DNA of 64,000 nucleotides from Odontesthes bonariensis (Eukaryota; Chordata; Actinopteri; Atheriniformes; Atherinopsidae), in the NCBI RefSeq assembly GCF_027942865.1, contig NC_134523.1, positions 1-64,000 of the forward strand, given 5' to 3'. The notes under the pieces are model-generated. The model was not told the DNA's origin and did no database searches. It was given only the letters and a program-made list of their open reading frames with translations. This document shows, piece after piece, positions 11,704-23,861 of this stretch (position 1 is the stretch's first letter; every line of letters starts with the position of its first letter). The position numbers were made by a program, and so were the translations under genes.

Positions 11704-14700
11704 GATGGCTGTATGGATCATGGTGGCTGTATGGATCATGGTGGCTGTATGGATCATGGTGGCCGTATGGATCATGGTGGCCGTATGGATCATGGTGGCC
11801 GTATGGATCATGGTGGCTGTATGGATCCTGGTGGCCGTATGGATCATGGTGGCCGTATGGATCATGGTGGCTGTATGGATCATGGTGGCCGTATGGATCA
11901 TGGTGGCCGTATGGATCATGGTGGCTGTATGGATCACGGTGGCAGTATGGATCATGGTGCCTGTATGGATCATGGTGGCTGTATGGATCATGGTGGCTGT
12001 ATGGATCATGGTGGCCGTATGGATCATGGTGGCCGTATGGATCATGGTGGCTGTATGGATCATGGTGGCCGTATGGATCATGGTGGCCGTATGGATCATG
12101 GTGGCCGTATGGATCACGGTGGCCGTATGGATCACGGTGGCCTTATGGATCATGGTGGCCGTATGGATCATGGTGGCCGTATGGATCATGGTGGCCGTAT
12201 GGATCATGGTGGCCGTATGGATCATGGTGGCCGTATGGATCATGGTGCCTGTATGGATCATGGTGGCCGTATGGATCATGGTGGCTGTATGGATCATGGT
12301 GGCCGTATGGATCATGGTGGCTGTATGGATCATGGTGGCTGTATGGATCATGGTGGCCGTATGGATCATGGTGGCCGTATGGATCATGGTGGCCGTATGG
12401 ATCATGGTGCCTGTATGGATCATGGTGGCCGTATGGATCATGGTGGCCGTATGGATCATGGTGGCCGTATGGATCATGGTGGCCGTATGGATCATGGTGC
12501 CTGTATGGATCATGGTGGCCGTATGGATCATGGTGGCTGTAAGGATCATGGTGCCTGTATGGATCATGGTGGCCGTATGGATCATGGTGGCTGTAAGGAT
12601 CATGGTGGCCGTATGGATCATGGTGGCCGTATGGATCATGGTGCCTGTATGGATCATGGTGGCTGTAAGGATCATGGTGGCCGTATGGATCATGGTGGCT
12701 GTATGGATCATGGTGGCTGTATGGATCATGGTGGCCGTATGGATCATGGTGCCTGTATGGATCATGGTGGCCGTATGGATCATGGTGGCTGTAAGGATCA
12801 TGGTGGCTGTATGGATCATGGTGGCTGTATGGATCATGGTGGCCGTATGGATCATGGTGGCCGTATGGATCATGGTGGCCGTATGGATCATGGTGCCTGT
12901 ATGGATCATGGTGGCTGTATGGATCATGGTGGCTGTATGGATCATGGTGGCTGTATGGATCATGGTGGCTGTATGGATCATGGTGGCTGTATGGATCATG
13001 GTGGCCGTATGGATCATGGTGCCTGTATGGATCATGGTGGCCGTATGGATCATGGTGGCTGTAAGGATCATGGTGGCTGTATGGATCATGGTGGCTGTAT
13101 GGATCATGGTGGCCGTATGGATCATGGTGGCCGTATGGATCATGGTGGCCGTATGGATCATGGTGCCTGTATGGATCATGGTGGCTGTATGGATCATGGT
13201 GGCTGTATGGATCATGGTGGCCGTATGGATCATGGTGGCCGTATGGATCATGGTGGCCGTATGGATCATGGTGGCCGTATGGATCATGGTGGCTGTATGG
13301 ATCATGGTGGCTGTATGGATCCTGGTGGCCGTATGGACCATGGTGGCCGTATGGATCATGGTGGCCGTATGGATCCTGGTGGTCGTATGGATCATGGTGG
13401 CCGTATGGATCATGGTGGCCGTATGGATCATGGTGGCCGTATGGATCACGGTGGCCGTATGGATCATGGTGCCTGTATGGATCATGGTGGCCGTATGGAT
13501 CATGGTGGCTGTAAGGATCATGGTGGCTGTATGGATCATGGTGGCTGTATGGATCATGGTGGCTGTATGGATCATGGTGGCTGTATGGATCATGGTGGCC
13601 GTATGGATCATGGTGGCCGTATGGATCATGGTGGCCGTATGGATCATGGTGGCCGTATGGATCATGGTGCCTGTATGGATCATGGTGGCTGTATGGATCA
13701 TGGTGGCTGTATGGATCATGGTGGCTGTATGGATCATGGTGGCCTTATGGATCATGGTGGCCGTATGGATCATGGTGGCCGTATGGATCATGGTGGCCGT
13801 ATGGATCATGGTGCCTGTATGGATCATGGTGGCCGTATGGATCATGGTGGCTGTATGGATCACGGTGACTGTATGGATCATGCTGGCTGTATGGATCATG
13901 GTGCCTGTATGGATCATGGTGGCCGTATGGATCAAGGTGGCTGTATGGATCACGGTGCCTGTATGGATCACGGTGGCCGTGTGGATCACGGTGGCCGTGT
14001 GGATCATGGTGGCCGTATGGATCATGGTGGCCGTATGGATCATGGTGGCCGTATGGATCATGGTGGCTGTATGGATCCTGGTGGCCGTATGGACCATGGT
14101 GGCCGTATGGATCATGGTGGCCGTATGGATCCTGGTGGCCGTATGGATCATGGTGGCCGTATGGATCATGGTGGCCGTATGGATCACGGTGGCCGTATGG
14201 ATCACGGTGGCCGTATGGATCACGGTGGCCGTATGGATCACGGTGGCCGTATGGATCACGGTGGCCGTATGGATCACGGTGGCCGTATGGATCACGGTGG
14301 CCGTATGGATCATGGTGGCCGTATGGATCACGGTGGCTGTATGGATCACGGTGGCCGTATGGATCACGGTGGCCGTATGGATCATGGTGGCCGTATGGAT
14401 CATGGTGGCTGTAAGGATCATGGTGGCCGTATGGATCATGGTGGCTGTATGGATCATGGTGGCTGTAAGGATCATGGTGGCTGTATGGATCACGGTGGCT
14501 GTATGGATCATGGTGGCCGTATGGATCATGGTGCCCGTGTGGATCATGGTGGCCGTGTGGATCACGGTGGCCGTGTGGATCATGGTGGCCGTGTGGATCA
14601 TGGTGGCCGTATGGATCATGGTGGCTGTATGGATCAAGGTGGCTGTATGGATCCTGGTGGCCGTATGGACCATGGTGGCCGTATGGATCATGGTGGCCGT

Positions 14701-17110
14701 ATGGATCCTGGTGGCCGTATGGATCATGGTGGCCGTATGGATCATGGTGGCCGTAAGGATCATGGTGGCCGTATGGATCATGGTGGCAGTATGGATCATG
14801 GTGGCCGTATGGATCATGGTGGCCGTATGGATCATGGTGGCCGTATGGATCATGGTGGCCGTATGGATCATGGTGGCCGTATGGATCATGGTGGCCGTAT
14901 GGATCACGGTGGCTGTAAGGATCACGGTGGCTGTATGGATCACGGTGGCCGTATGGATCACGGTGGCCGTATGGATCATGGTGGCCGTATGGATCATGGT
15001 GGCCGTATGGATCACGGTGGCTGTATGGATCACGGTGGCCGTATGGATCATGGTGGCCGTATGGATCACGGTGGCTGTAAGGATCACGGTGGCTGTAAGG
15101 ATCATGGTGGCCGTATGGATCATGGTGGCTGTATGGATCACGGTGGCCGTATGGATCATGGTGGCTGTAAGGATCATGGTGGTCGTATGGATCATGGTGG
15201 CTGTATGGATCATGGTGGCTGTAAGGATCATGGTGGCTGTATGGATCACGGTGGCTGTATGGATCATGGTGGCCGTATGGATCATGGTGGCTGTATGGAT
15301 CATGGTGGCTGTATGGATCATGGTGGCCGTATGGATCATGGTGGCCGTATGGATCACGGTGGCCGTATGGATCATGGTGGCTGTAAGGATCATGGTGGCC
15401 GTATGGATCATGGTGGCTGTATGGATCATGGTGGCTGTAAAGATCATGGTGGCCGTATGGATCATGGCTGTATGGATCATGGTGGCTGTAAGGATCACGG
15501 TGGCTGTAAGGATCACGGTGGCTGTATGGATCATGGTGGCTGTATGGATCATGGTGGCTGTATGGATCATGGTGGCCGTATGGATCATGGTGGCTGTATG
15601 GATCATGGTGGCTGTAAGGATCATGGTGGCTGTATGGATCACGGTGGCTGTATGGATCATGGTGGCCGTATGGATCATGGTGGCTGTATGGATCATGGTG
15701 GCCGTATGGATCATGGTGGCCGTATGGATCACGGTGGCTGTATGGATCACGGTGGCTGTAAGGATCATGGTGGCTGTAAGGATCATGGTGGCTGTATGGA
15801 TCTGGTGGCTGTATGGATCATGGTGGCCGTATGGATCATGGTGGCTGTATGGATCACGGTGCCTGTATGGATCCTGGTGGCCGTATGGATCATGGTGGCT
15901 GTAAGGATCATGGTGGCCGTATGGATCATGGTGGCAGTATGGATCATGGTGGCCGTATGGATCATGGTGGCTGTAAGGATCATGGTGGCCGTATGAATCA
16001 TGGTGGCAGTATGGATCATGGTGGCCGTATGGATCATGGTGGCTGTAAGGATCATGGTGGCTGTAAAGATCATGGTAGCTGTAAGGATCATGGTGGCTGT
16101 AAGGATCATGGTGGCTGTAAGGATCATGGTAGCTGTAAGGATCATGGTAGCTGTAAGGATCATGGTAGCTGTAAGGATCACGGTGGCTTTATGGATCATG
16201 GTAGCTGTAAGGATCATGGTAGCTGTAAGGATCACGGTGGCTGTAAGGATCATGGTAGCTGTAAGGATCATGGTGGCTGTAAGGATCATGGTGGCCGTAT
16301 GGATCATGGTAGCTGTAAGGATCATGGTGGCTGTAAGGATCACGGTGGCTGTAAGGATCATGGTGGCCGTATGGATCATGGTAGCTGTAAGGATCATGGT
16401 GGCTGTAAGGATCATGGTGGCTGTATGGATCATGGTGGCTGTAAGGATCATGGTAGCTGTAAGGATCATGGTGGCTGTAAGGATCATGGTGGCTGTATGG
16501 ATCATGGTGGCTGTAAGGATCACGGTGGCTGTAAGGATCATGGTAGCTGTAAGGATCATGGTAGCTGTAAGGATCATGGTAGCTGTAAGGATCATGGTGG
16601 CTGTATGGATCATGGTAGCTGTAAGGATCATGGTGGCTGTAAGGATCATGGTGGCTGTATGGATCATGGTGGCTGTAAGGATCATGGTGGCTGTAAGGAT
16701 CATGGTGGCTGTATGGATCATGGTGGCTGTAAGGATCACGGTGGCTGTAAGGATCATGGTAGCTGTAAGGATCATGGTGGCTGTAAGGATCATGGTGGCT
16801 GTATGGATCATGGTGGCTGTATGGATCATGGTAGCTGTAAGGATCATGGTGGCTGTAAGGATCATGGTGGCTGTATGGATCATGGTGGCTGTAAGGATCA
16901 CGGTGGCTGTAAGGATCATGGTAGCTGTAAGGATCATGGTAGCTGTAAGGATCATGGTAGCTGTAAGGATCATGGTAGCTGTAAGGATCATGGTGGCTGT
17001 ATGGATCATGGTGGCTGTAAGGATCATGGTAGCTGTAAGGATCATGGTAGCTGTAAGGATCATGGTAGCTGTAAGGATCACGGTGGCTTTATGGATCATG
17101 GTAGCTGCAT
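11704..17110. repeat. 5.4-kb minisatellite, 18-bp unit, about 300 copies
   Basis: Unit ATGGATCATGGTGGCCGT, about 300 head-to-tail copies. Common variants: CGT/TGT, CAT/CAC, GGC/GCC and ATG/AAG, plus, mostly in the distal part (from about 16040), GGT-GGC to GGT-AGC with AAGGAT. One unit of 15 bp (15457-15471) and one of 17 bp (15796-15812) are seen; the 17-bp unit breaks the reading phase. As 18 is divisible by 3 and no codon is a stop, frames of over 1,300 codons are open on both strands (MDHGGR, VAVWIM and TATMIH repeats). I do not call a gene: many variants are nonsynonymous in the MDHGGR frame, a frameshift is tolerated, and the left flank is an LTR. Confidence 0.95.
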
Positions 17111-17536
17111 GGCTCTAATGATGGGGTCATAAAATTTCAAGTTGGAAAAAGATAGTTTAAGGTATTTTTTCTACAGCTAAACATGGTTGTGGGTCACTTT
17201 TGACCCGGAAAACAACAGGAGGGTTAAAGACCATAATAATGTGAAGTTGCAGGAGTCTTCTTTCAAAGGTCAAAAACTGCATCCAAAGGTCACGTCACAA
17301 ATCTTTAAATAACAGCGTGCAGTGCTGAGCAGACTTCCTCCACACCCCAGCACGGCGTCATGCTTTGGCTGGTTTAACTGCTCCACTACGCAACAAAAGA
17401 AAGCTTAAGAGTCCAACTCGCTGCACGGGTTTAATTTCTCAGTGAAGCGTTTCCCTGAAAACATGCAGAGTAAGTGAAGCATCTACAAATTTATAGGCTG
17501 GGCGACTGCAGAATAAAGGCAGTGTGTGCATGTACA
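17111..17536. other. Intergenic, no gene recognised
   Basis: About 425 bp between the 18-bp array and a MITE. Short frames only; nothing recognised. Confidence 0.4.
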
Positions 17537-18143
17537 CACTGGAAAAAATCAGTCTTACCAAGTATATTTGTCTCATTGAGTATCTCATTACACTTAATAT
17601 CAGACACAACTGCCTAACAAGTTCTATTTCAGCCAGATATAGGGACTTCTTTTAATACAATACATCTGGAATATCTTGTTAAATGGAAAAAGTCTTGAAA
17701 ACAAATTGTTTTGAGTCACATATGATATGATATGTTTCCTCCACCACTGGCACCCTCTATATTTTCATTACCCCCTACCCGAACCAGGGTTTGCATCCCC
17801 ACCCCGCTGTGACTGGTGTGCAGTTGGTGAGAGGCTGAGGTACCTGACTTATCGCACTTACCCTGGCACTAGTTTTGCTCTTAGCTGTTTGGTTTTGGAA
17901 GGAAATGCACTTATGAAGTTCCTTTGCCTACCGATGTTGAACACACTTATTGTAAGTCGCTTTGGTTAAAAGCGTCTGCAGAATGACCGTAATGTAATAT
18001 GAAACAAGCTTCTTTTTTTTTAAGCTAATTTCAAGATCACTTTTATCTCAAAAGTCCTAAATATCACATTTTATTTCAAGAAATCTGGACAAGCCGATTT
18101 TCACTAGTTCCACTGGCAGATTTTTTTTTGCTTATTTCAAGCA
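17537..18143 (+). mobile_element. CACTGG-ended MITE, copy ii, interrupted by a SINE-like insert
   Basis: The left end CACTGGAAAAAATCAGTC and the body match the 409-bp family (compare 40473-40881). The body is split near 17728 and resumes near 17999. The right terminus is missing; the sequence passes into other AT-rich DNA at about 18143. Confidence 0.75.
17729..17998 (+). mobile_element. SINE/LINE-tail-like insertion inside the MITE
   Basis: Inserted in copy ii. It ends with TTGTAAGTCGCTTTGGTTAA then AGCGTCTGCAGAATGA and a short TGTAAT stretch, a 3' motif common in teleost short retroposons. GGGTTTGCATCCC near 17787 is B-box-like, consistent with a tRNA-derived SINE, but I see no convincing A box. 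Confidence 0.5.
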
Positions 18144-19571
18144 AAAAAGTCAAATAACAACTAATAACATTTACTTAAAAGAAACCTTTGTAAGTATTTG
18201 CACTCAAATGATTTAAGCAATATTTAATGCTGCAATATCAAGTAAATTTGGCTCACCATAAAACACAACAGTTTGAAGATATTAAGTAACATTTACTTAA
18301 GTAATAGGTTATAAGTTATATTTATTTAAACAAATGAAGTAAAGTCTTCTTGTTTTTCATAGGCAGGAACATCATTTTACTTAAAATTTTAAGTAAATGT
18401 TATATATCTGTAGTATTTGCTGTTATGAAGTAACTTCGTAGATTTGAACGATACACTTTCAGAGTAAAGTTTATTTATGTACATACAACTATTAAACATT
18501 TAAATTGTATGAGGAAACCTAAATAAAACTTACTCTTCCCCCATAATTCATGTATTACGTTAATAAAATGTTTAATTATACTTAAGAAGCTCGAGTTCTT
18601 ACTGAATCTTACAAATACAAGGTAGAGATTATGAGTTACTCTAATAGAGTTTACTTCACCTAAAGGTCACTTTTTTTCAGTGCAGGTTTTAGCCTAATTC
18701 CAGTCATGTGGCTGTGTGCAGGAACACTTTCATGAGCACAGACTGGAAACGACAGACAGGAATGAGGCGCATACCTCCGCTGTGTCTGCACCTCAGTCAC
18801 ATGACTCCGTAACGTTCCCATGATTCAGCTCTGCTCTCTTGAACTCATCCGAACTCTTTCCTCCGCAGACTTCAGCGGAGACAATCTCCTCGGAGCAGAT
18901 AAAAACAGACTGTGAGCACGAAAGGAAGCCAGTGTGGAAGATCAGAGGCAAACAAACAGATCCACCTGAGTGTTAAACAACAGGGGAAGAAGGCTGCAGA
19001 GCGGACGTCTCTGCAGAGAAAGCTCCATTTGATTTAAATATAACACAATCAGAAGCTGTTCGTCTGATTAAAAGGCGTCCCACACCAAAGGGAGTCATTC
19101 TTTCTGAAAGAAAGCCCAGCTCCTGCAGTTTGTGACATAAAAACAGACACATTTTATGGCTCATTCACATGTGCATTCATGCTTTTAGCACTTTATTTTA
19201 CACTGTTAAAACGTAGCTGTGTCTGCAAACTCACTGTTTTTACATCAAACGTTTCTATGCATTCGAACAGAAAGCTTTTCACACTGAGTTGGATGCGTGT
19301 GTTCATCCATCTGTTCTGTATGTTCAGGTTAGGCCGCATTCTTTCCAACTGTTATGCGGAACGAGATAAATAATTAGCAACTTGTTTGATTCCTGGAAGC
19401 AACTTTCATGCATCCTTTGTTCTTTGACCTGACACAGCCTGTCTCTAAACTCTGCTTCACTGTGTTCTGACATTGTTTTGTTGCAGGACTGTGCTGAGAA
19501 ACGAAGGGAACCAGTTTGTCATTGTCACTCAGGATCACCAGAAAGCATTTAACTGATGTAAAAACACGGAT
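18144..19571. other. Repeat-like AT-rich DNA, then unassigned intergenic
   Basis: 18144-18690 is AT-rich with repeated AAGTAAA/TTTACTT motifs and ends TTTTTTTCAGTGCAGG, suggesting the end of another decayed CACTG-type DNA element. 18690-19571 is unique-looking with no recognised coding region. Confidence 0.35.
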
Positions 19572-20029
19572 TTAACCTTGTAGCACCCACAGTTGCAGAT
19601 ATGCAACAAGCTTTTTATTTATTTACATTTTTTATTTACATTACGTTTTTATTTACATTACATTTTTTGCATTTTATATGTGCTCCACTTTTTCACAACA
19701 AAGATCTGTGAAATCTGTTTGATTTGTTGTTGAATGGAAAGTTTATGATGGTTGCGTTCCGCACTTTGTATTAAGAATGTTCAATAAAGGTTTATCATAT
19801 ACATTTTATTGTGGTAGTAGCAGTTACTGGTGAACTTTCACTATAACGATCTGCAGAGAATGACTTCTGCAGGAAAGCCCACAGCTGCAAATATGCAACA
19901 TTGCCTAAAATGATCAGAAATAGCCCAATTCCAAAAATATTGGTTTATTCCCACCCAAAAAGATGCAAGAAGAGCCTAAATGATTTTTTTTTCAATGATT
20001 ATTCATATGCTTGGGTGCTACAAGGTTAA
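19572..20029. mobile_element. 458-bp TTAA-flanked DNA element
   Basis: Inverted ends: TTAACCTTGTAGCACCCA at 19572 and its complement TGGGTGCTACAAGGTTAA ending at 20029. The shared TIR is 14 bp (CCTTGTAGCACCCA), flanked by TTAA on both sides. TTAA duplications are typical of piggyBac and Kolobok superfamilies. No transposase, so it is non-autonomous. Confidence 0.75.
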
Positions 20030-20879
20030 CCTGTTAAACGAAGAAGAATGAAAAACGAAAGCTTTAGAGTCAGCTTGTAAATATGAGTAGAATAATGTGA
20101 CATCGTATAACGTCTCAACAGCTAAATTTACAACTCTGTCATCTGCACACATCTGAAAAGCTGCACCAGAATACAGATTATTTCCTCAGTTCAGTCAGAA
20201 CCTGGCATCCTCATGCAGAACTGAATCTGTTTAAAGGACTGAGTCCAGAACCAGAACCAGACGAGGTTCCTGAGAGGAACTCTGAGGTCCAGAAGGTCTG
20301 AGTTTAACCGGCTGCTGCAGACCCAGAAGTCTCTCTGATTCAGGTGTGCTTTTAGAGCCGAGACGTCCGTCACCATGACGCTCTGAGATGGAAAAGATGG
20401 GGAGACTCAGATTAAAGAAATGATAAGAGATAATAACATGTCCTCTGACTCCTCTCTCAGCCTTTATAAAGTGTTGGTAGAGACTCAGACTCAGACATGA
20501 AGCTGCACTGATCCCTCCATCTCATCCAGTGTCCCAGTAAACGTTTCACCCCCAGACTCAGTAACGACTCATCGTCTGTCCACTCTGAAGCCGTGTGCAC
20601 TGCATCGTGCTCTGCACATGAGCTGGATGTAGGTCAGTCACATGACCGCATCAAGTCTTCCAACTCTTCTCAGACACTCCAGGATGCTGCATCCCTTGAT
20701 ACCAGACTGATGCTCAGCTGTGCAGCAGCTTCACGGCTCATCTGAAGGTGAGATGCTCCTTTATCCCGAGTCCACAGAGTCTGCAGCCAACTTCAGAGGC
20801 CGCAGAGCATCCTGGCTGTCTCCAGAGACAGAGCCATGTCAGAGGAAACAGAAGCATTTAAGGTGTTGTGGGGCAAGAT
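20030..20879. other. Intergenic, no gene recognised
   Basis: About 850 bp without a recognised coding region; it leads into a LINE tail. Confidence 0.4.
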
Positions 20880-21214
20880 TGACGTTTGTGTGCAGACTAA
20901 ACATGGAGAAGCAGCATTTAGCTGTTATGCTGCAAACAAGTGGAACAAACTGCCAGTGGAGATTAAACTTTCACCAAATGGAGACATTTTTAAATCCAGG
21001 TTAAAAACATTTCTGTTCTCATGTGTCTATGCATGAAATATCTTTGAACTTATCTGGACTGTTGAAATGAATTTATTTGTTTCTCTTTATATTATTTTAT
21101 GTATTTTTAATGCTTCTTCCACTCCCTGCTGCAATGCTTTTATTTTATGTAAAGCACTTTGAATTGTTCTGTACATGAAATGTGCTATAAATAAATTTGA
21201 TTTGATTTATATGT
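20880..21214 (+). mobile_element. L2/Maui-like LINE 3' fragment
   Basis: Matches the complement of about 8716-9070. The translated end includes KHGEAAFSCYA, NKWNKLPVEIK and FKSRLKTFLFS, the conserved C-terminus of L2-type ORF2, followed by TGTGCTATAAATAAATTTGA. It is 5'-truncated; only the ORF tail and 3' UTR remain. Confidence 0.8.
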
Positions 21215-22122
21215 AAATAAATATAATGTTTCTCAGGGAACTTTTTCAGTTTTCCTCACCTTTTGCTTTTCTTGTTTAGTCATTGAAATATATTTGGCCT
21301 TAAACTGAATTCTTCAGTTGAGCACCGGCAGGAAACTCACAAACTGGTCTGGGAGACTATAAGAGGGAGAAGGTTATATTAGTTAAAAACACAGGTGACA
21401 GGTAGACCTGCAGCCCTTATAAAGCAGTGGAGGCTGAAGCTGAACTCTGGAGGAAACAGGGACTAAAGCCTCGGCCCTCCTGCCTCCTGGAGTTTCCAAA
21501 ATGGAATATATCCAAAATTCCCAAGCTTAACTTCCCATGGAAATTTACTGGAAATGTTCCGCCCCTTTGCAACCCTATATGTGAGTGAGTGGCCTTAATA
21601 AGAGGACATAGTGGTGCATTTGTAGTTCTATGAGCACATCTTTACACCAAAATGCACTTGATGACAGTTATTGAAGTACTGAGTACATTTACTGTATATT
21701 ACTGTAATTTTTCTGTATTTTACCAGATTGTGGTGATCACGGGGCCCTTGAATATTGTTGCCCAGGGTACAGCGAAGTGTCAGTCTGGCCCTGACCGGAC
21801 CTGTGACGCGGCTCGGCTCGGTTTCCGTTTCACCTGCTTTTGCATTATGCAGCGATGACAAGCTCTCTGCTTTCTTCCACGTAATTTGCTTTGTCTGCGT
21901 GTCAAAGCCATCTGGGCGAAGCAGATGAGTGACTTGGTTGACAAGGAGCTATTTTTAACAGGCACTGACAGACTGTGATCATTGTTACTGAGAACGCGCA
22001 GTTAAATCAGACCGTTTCTAACACACAGTGTGCAGACCCCAAAGGAACGCTGTGGGACAACGGAAGGGTTGGCAGGACACGGACTCAGAGGTGTAAAAAG
22101 CAAACTTGGTTTATTTTTAATC
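21215..22122. other. Intergenic, no gene recognised
   Basis: About 900 bp with short frames only. No domain, RNA gene or repeat was recognised. Confidence 0.4.
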
Positions 22123-22470
22123 TTAAAGGGACAGTTCGCCTCTTCTGACATGAAGCTGTGTAACATCCCATATCAGCAACATCATTTCTGAACATCTTCT
22201 TACCCCCTGCTGCGTCCTGTGAGCAGAGTTCCAGCCTCGTTTTGGTGCTGATGAAGGTAGTCCGGCTAGTTGGCTGGGGTTTAAAACATAAAGCGTTTTG
22301 CTTCTCAGAACAATATGCGTTCAACAGAGTAATACATTTGCATCACAAAATGGTTCTCCAGGAAAAAGTCAGACCTCACAATCGCTTGGCCCTATTTTCT
22401 CTCCCTTCGTATCACTGCCTGCTGTGCAGACCGAGCAGCAAACACCGTAACAGGCGCGGCTATCGCTAGG
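22123..22470 (+). mobile_element. Half of a TTAA foldback element
   Basis: Starts TTAAAGGGACAGTTCGCCTC and runs about 350 bp, matching the left arm of the palindromic element at 38946-39622 (including GTAGTCCGGCTAGTTGGCTG near 22257). The opposite arm is absent here, so it is a half element. It has no coding capacity. Confidence 0.7.
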
Positions 22471-22483
22471 TAGCTAAACGCAT

Positions 22484-22541
22484 TGATATGTAGTATGTAG
22501 TATGACGTATTTAGTATGAAGTATGTAGTATGTAGTAGGCC
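22484..22541. repeat. Short degenerate heptamer run
   Basis: A few imperfect TAGTATG units, the same heptamer as in the MITE arrays, directly after the half foldback element. No MITE body adjoins it. Confidence 0.55.
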
Positions 22542-23418
22542 CTGGACTAAAAACTTAAACCAAACATGAGCCAGAAAACAAAGACATGAAACAAACCAAA
22601 ACACGATAAAACACAAAACCAAGAACTCAAAAACATGGGAAAAACCCATGTGTGCGTGACATCTTAAATGTGCTTCGGTGACACAGATCTGCGTCCATCT
22701 TGGCCTGAATAAAACCAGCTCCGGTCCCCGTGCTCCCAGAGACTCGCGTCCTCTTTCAGGACAGAAACCTCCTCACATGTACTGCAGTGACCCACTTCCA
22801 CCTGTGTCTATAAAACAAGGGCAGAAAGAGGCTGTTCTCCCCAGGAGTGGAAAAATTCCTCCTCCGGTGGCCAAAACACCGAGCGGGAGGCCGAGAAAAC
22901 AAACTCATTTCTGTCCCGAGTGATAACCGTGGGAACTCTGTGGGCCTTTTTTTGGAAACAGAGGGAGTAAAATCTGCTGTTATCATAAAAACAGACATAG
23001 CGCCACACATCTGTCTCAGCGGCAGCCTCGTGCGACCCGGCGCCCTCTGGGAGGGTGCGCCAAAGCCTCAGGGACGAAGCCTGAAGCCGTTGCGTAACGC
23101 TGTTTGCACTACGGTTAACCCCGCGACCTCAGGCCTTCACTTAAAGCCGCTGCTATTTTTATTCCCCTCCATCCGTGACCTTGTAAATGAATCTGCAAAC
23201 AGCCAGCAGGAAATAATTCACCCAGCTCAGTGAACAGGTGAAGCCCGGAGCCTGCGCTCAGTGTTCCCCAACATGAAGGAGGGCGTCACAAACGGCCTGA
23301 TCTGCTTCATCATCCTGGTACAAACACGGGCCGACCGGCCATCAGGGCTCTGAATAATAAAGCATGTTGTGTTACACCTGGGAAGGAAGGTTAAAATTAA
23401 TTGGCTTGTGTTATAAAG
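22542..23418. other. Intergenic, no gene recognised
   Basis: About 880 bp. The longest frame (128 codons, 22847-23233) has no recognised domain or splice context, so it is not called. Confidence 0.4.
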
Positions 23419-23519
23419 AGGGCTGGGCAACGATTAAAATGTTTAATCTAATTAATCTCATTTGTACGCAGAATCCAAAAATGAATCCAAAAGTAGCGTA
23501 TAGCTTTTAGCATTTAGCT

Positions 23520-23825
23520 TTATTTTAAATGTGCTGCCATATGAATGAAAGTGCCATAACGTTTGTTGTGCAAACACACTTTTAACATCAGCATCTTTCT
23601 GTAGTTTTTATGTAGAAGCCTCGCTCCACTGTCTGTTTCCTTGAATGACTTGCTGCTATCAGTTGTGTGTTTTGCCTTTAAGTGATATTTTAGACTGGAA
23701 CTACTACGCTGAGAAGACAATTCAACTTGGCAGTGTTTACAGATGACTTTGGTTCTGTCGACTGCGCCGTCTGGAAGAACTTTAAAATGAAAATGGCCGA
23801 GTAAAAGTTCCGTACCCTTCTCCAT
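23520..23825 (-). pseudogene. BED zinc-finger fragment of a hAT transposase
   Basis: The 101-codon frame begins MEKGTELLLGHFHF and shows a BED-type finger: CKHC (C-x2-C), then HLKAKH (His pair), with the basic/Ser-rich spacing usual for ZBED/hAT DNA-binding domains. BED fingers bind transposon ends. After about residue 70 the protein no longer resembles the family, and the dimerisation and RNase-H-like catalytic regions are missing. A near-identical copy lies at 41465-41770. Confidence 0.7.
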
Positions 23826-23861
23826 GTTTGGTGGATCCGCCGATTACTTTCTTTTCCTGTT

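Noticed and set aside
11557..17132. Very long open frames with MDHGGR, VAVWIM or TATMIH hexapeptide repeats on both strands
   Set aside because: An 18-bp unit without stop codons keeps several frames open. Many unit differences change amino acids, one unit is 17 bp and shifts frame, and the left flank is LTR-like. No signal peptide or splice context.
22847..23233. 128-codon open frame
   Set aside because: No domain or homology recognised and overlapping frames on the other strand are similar in length.
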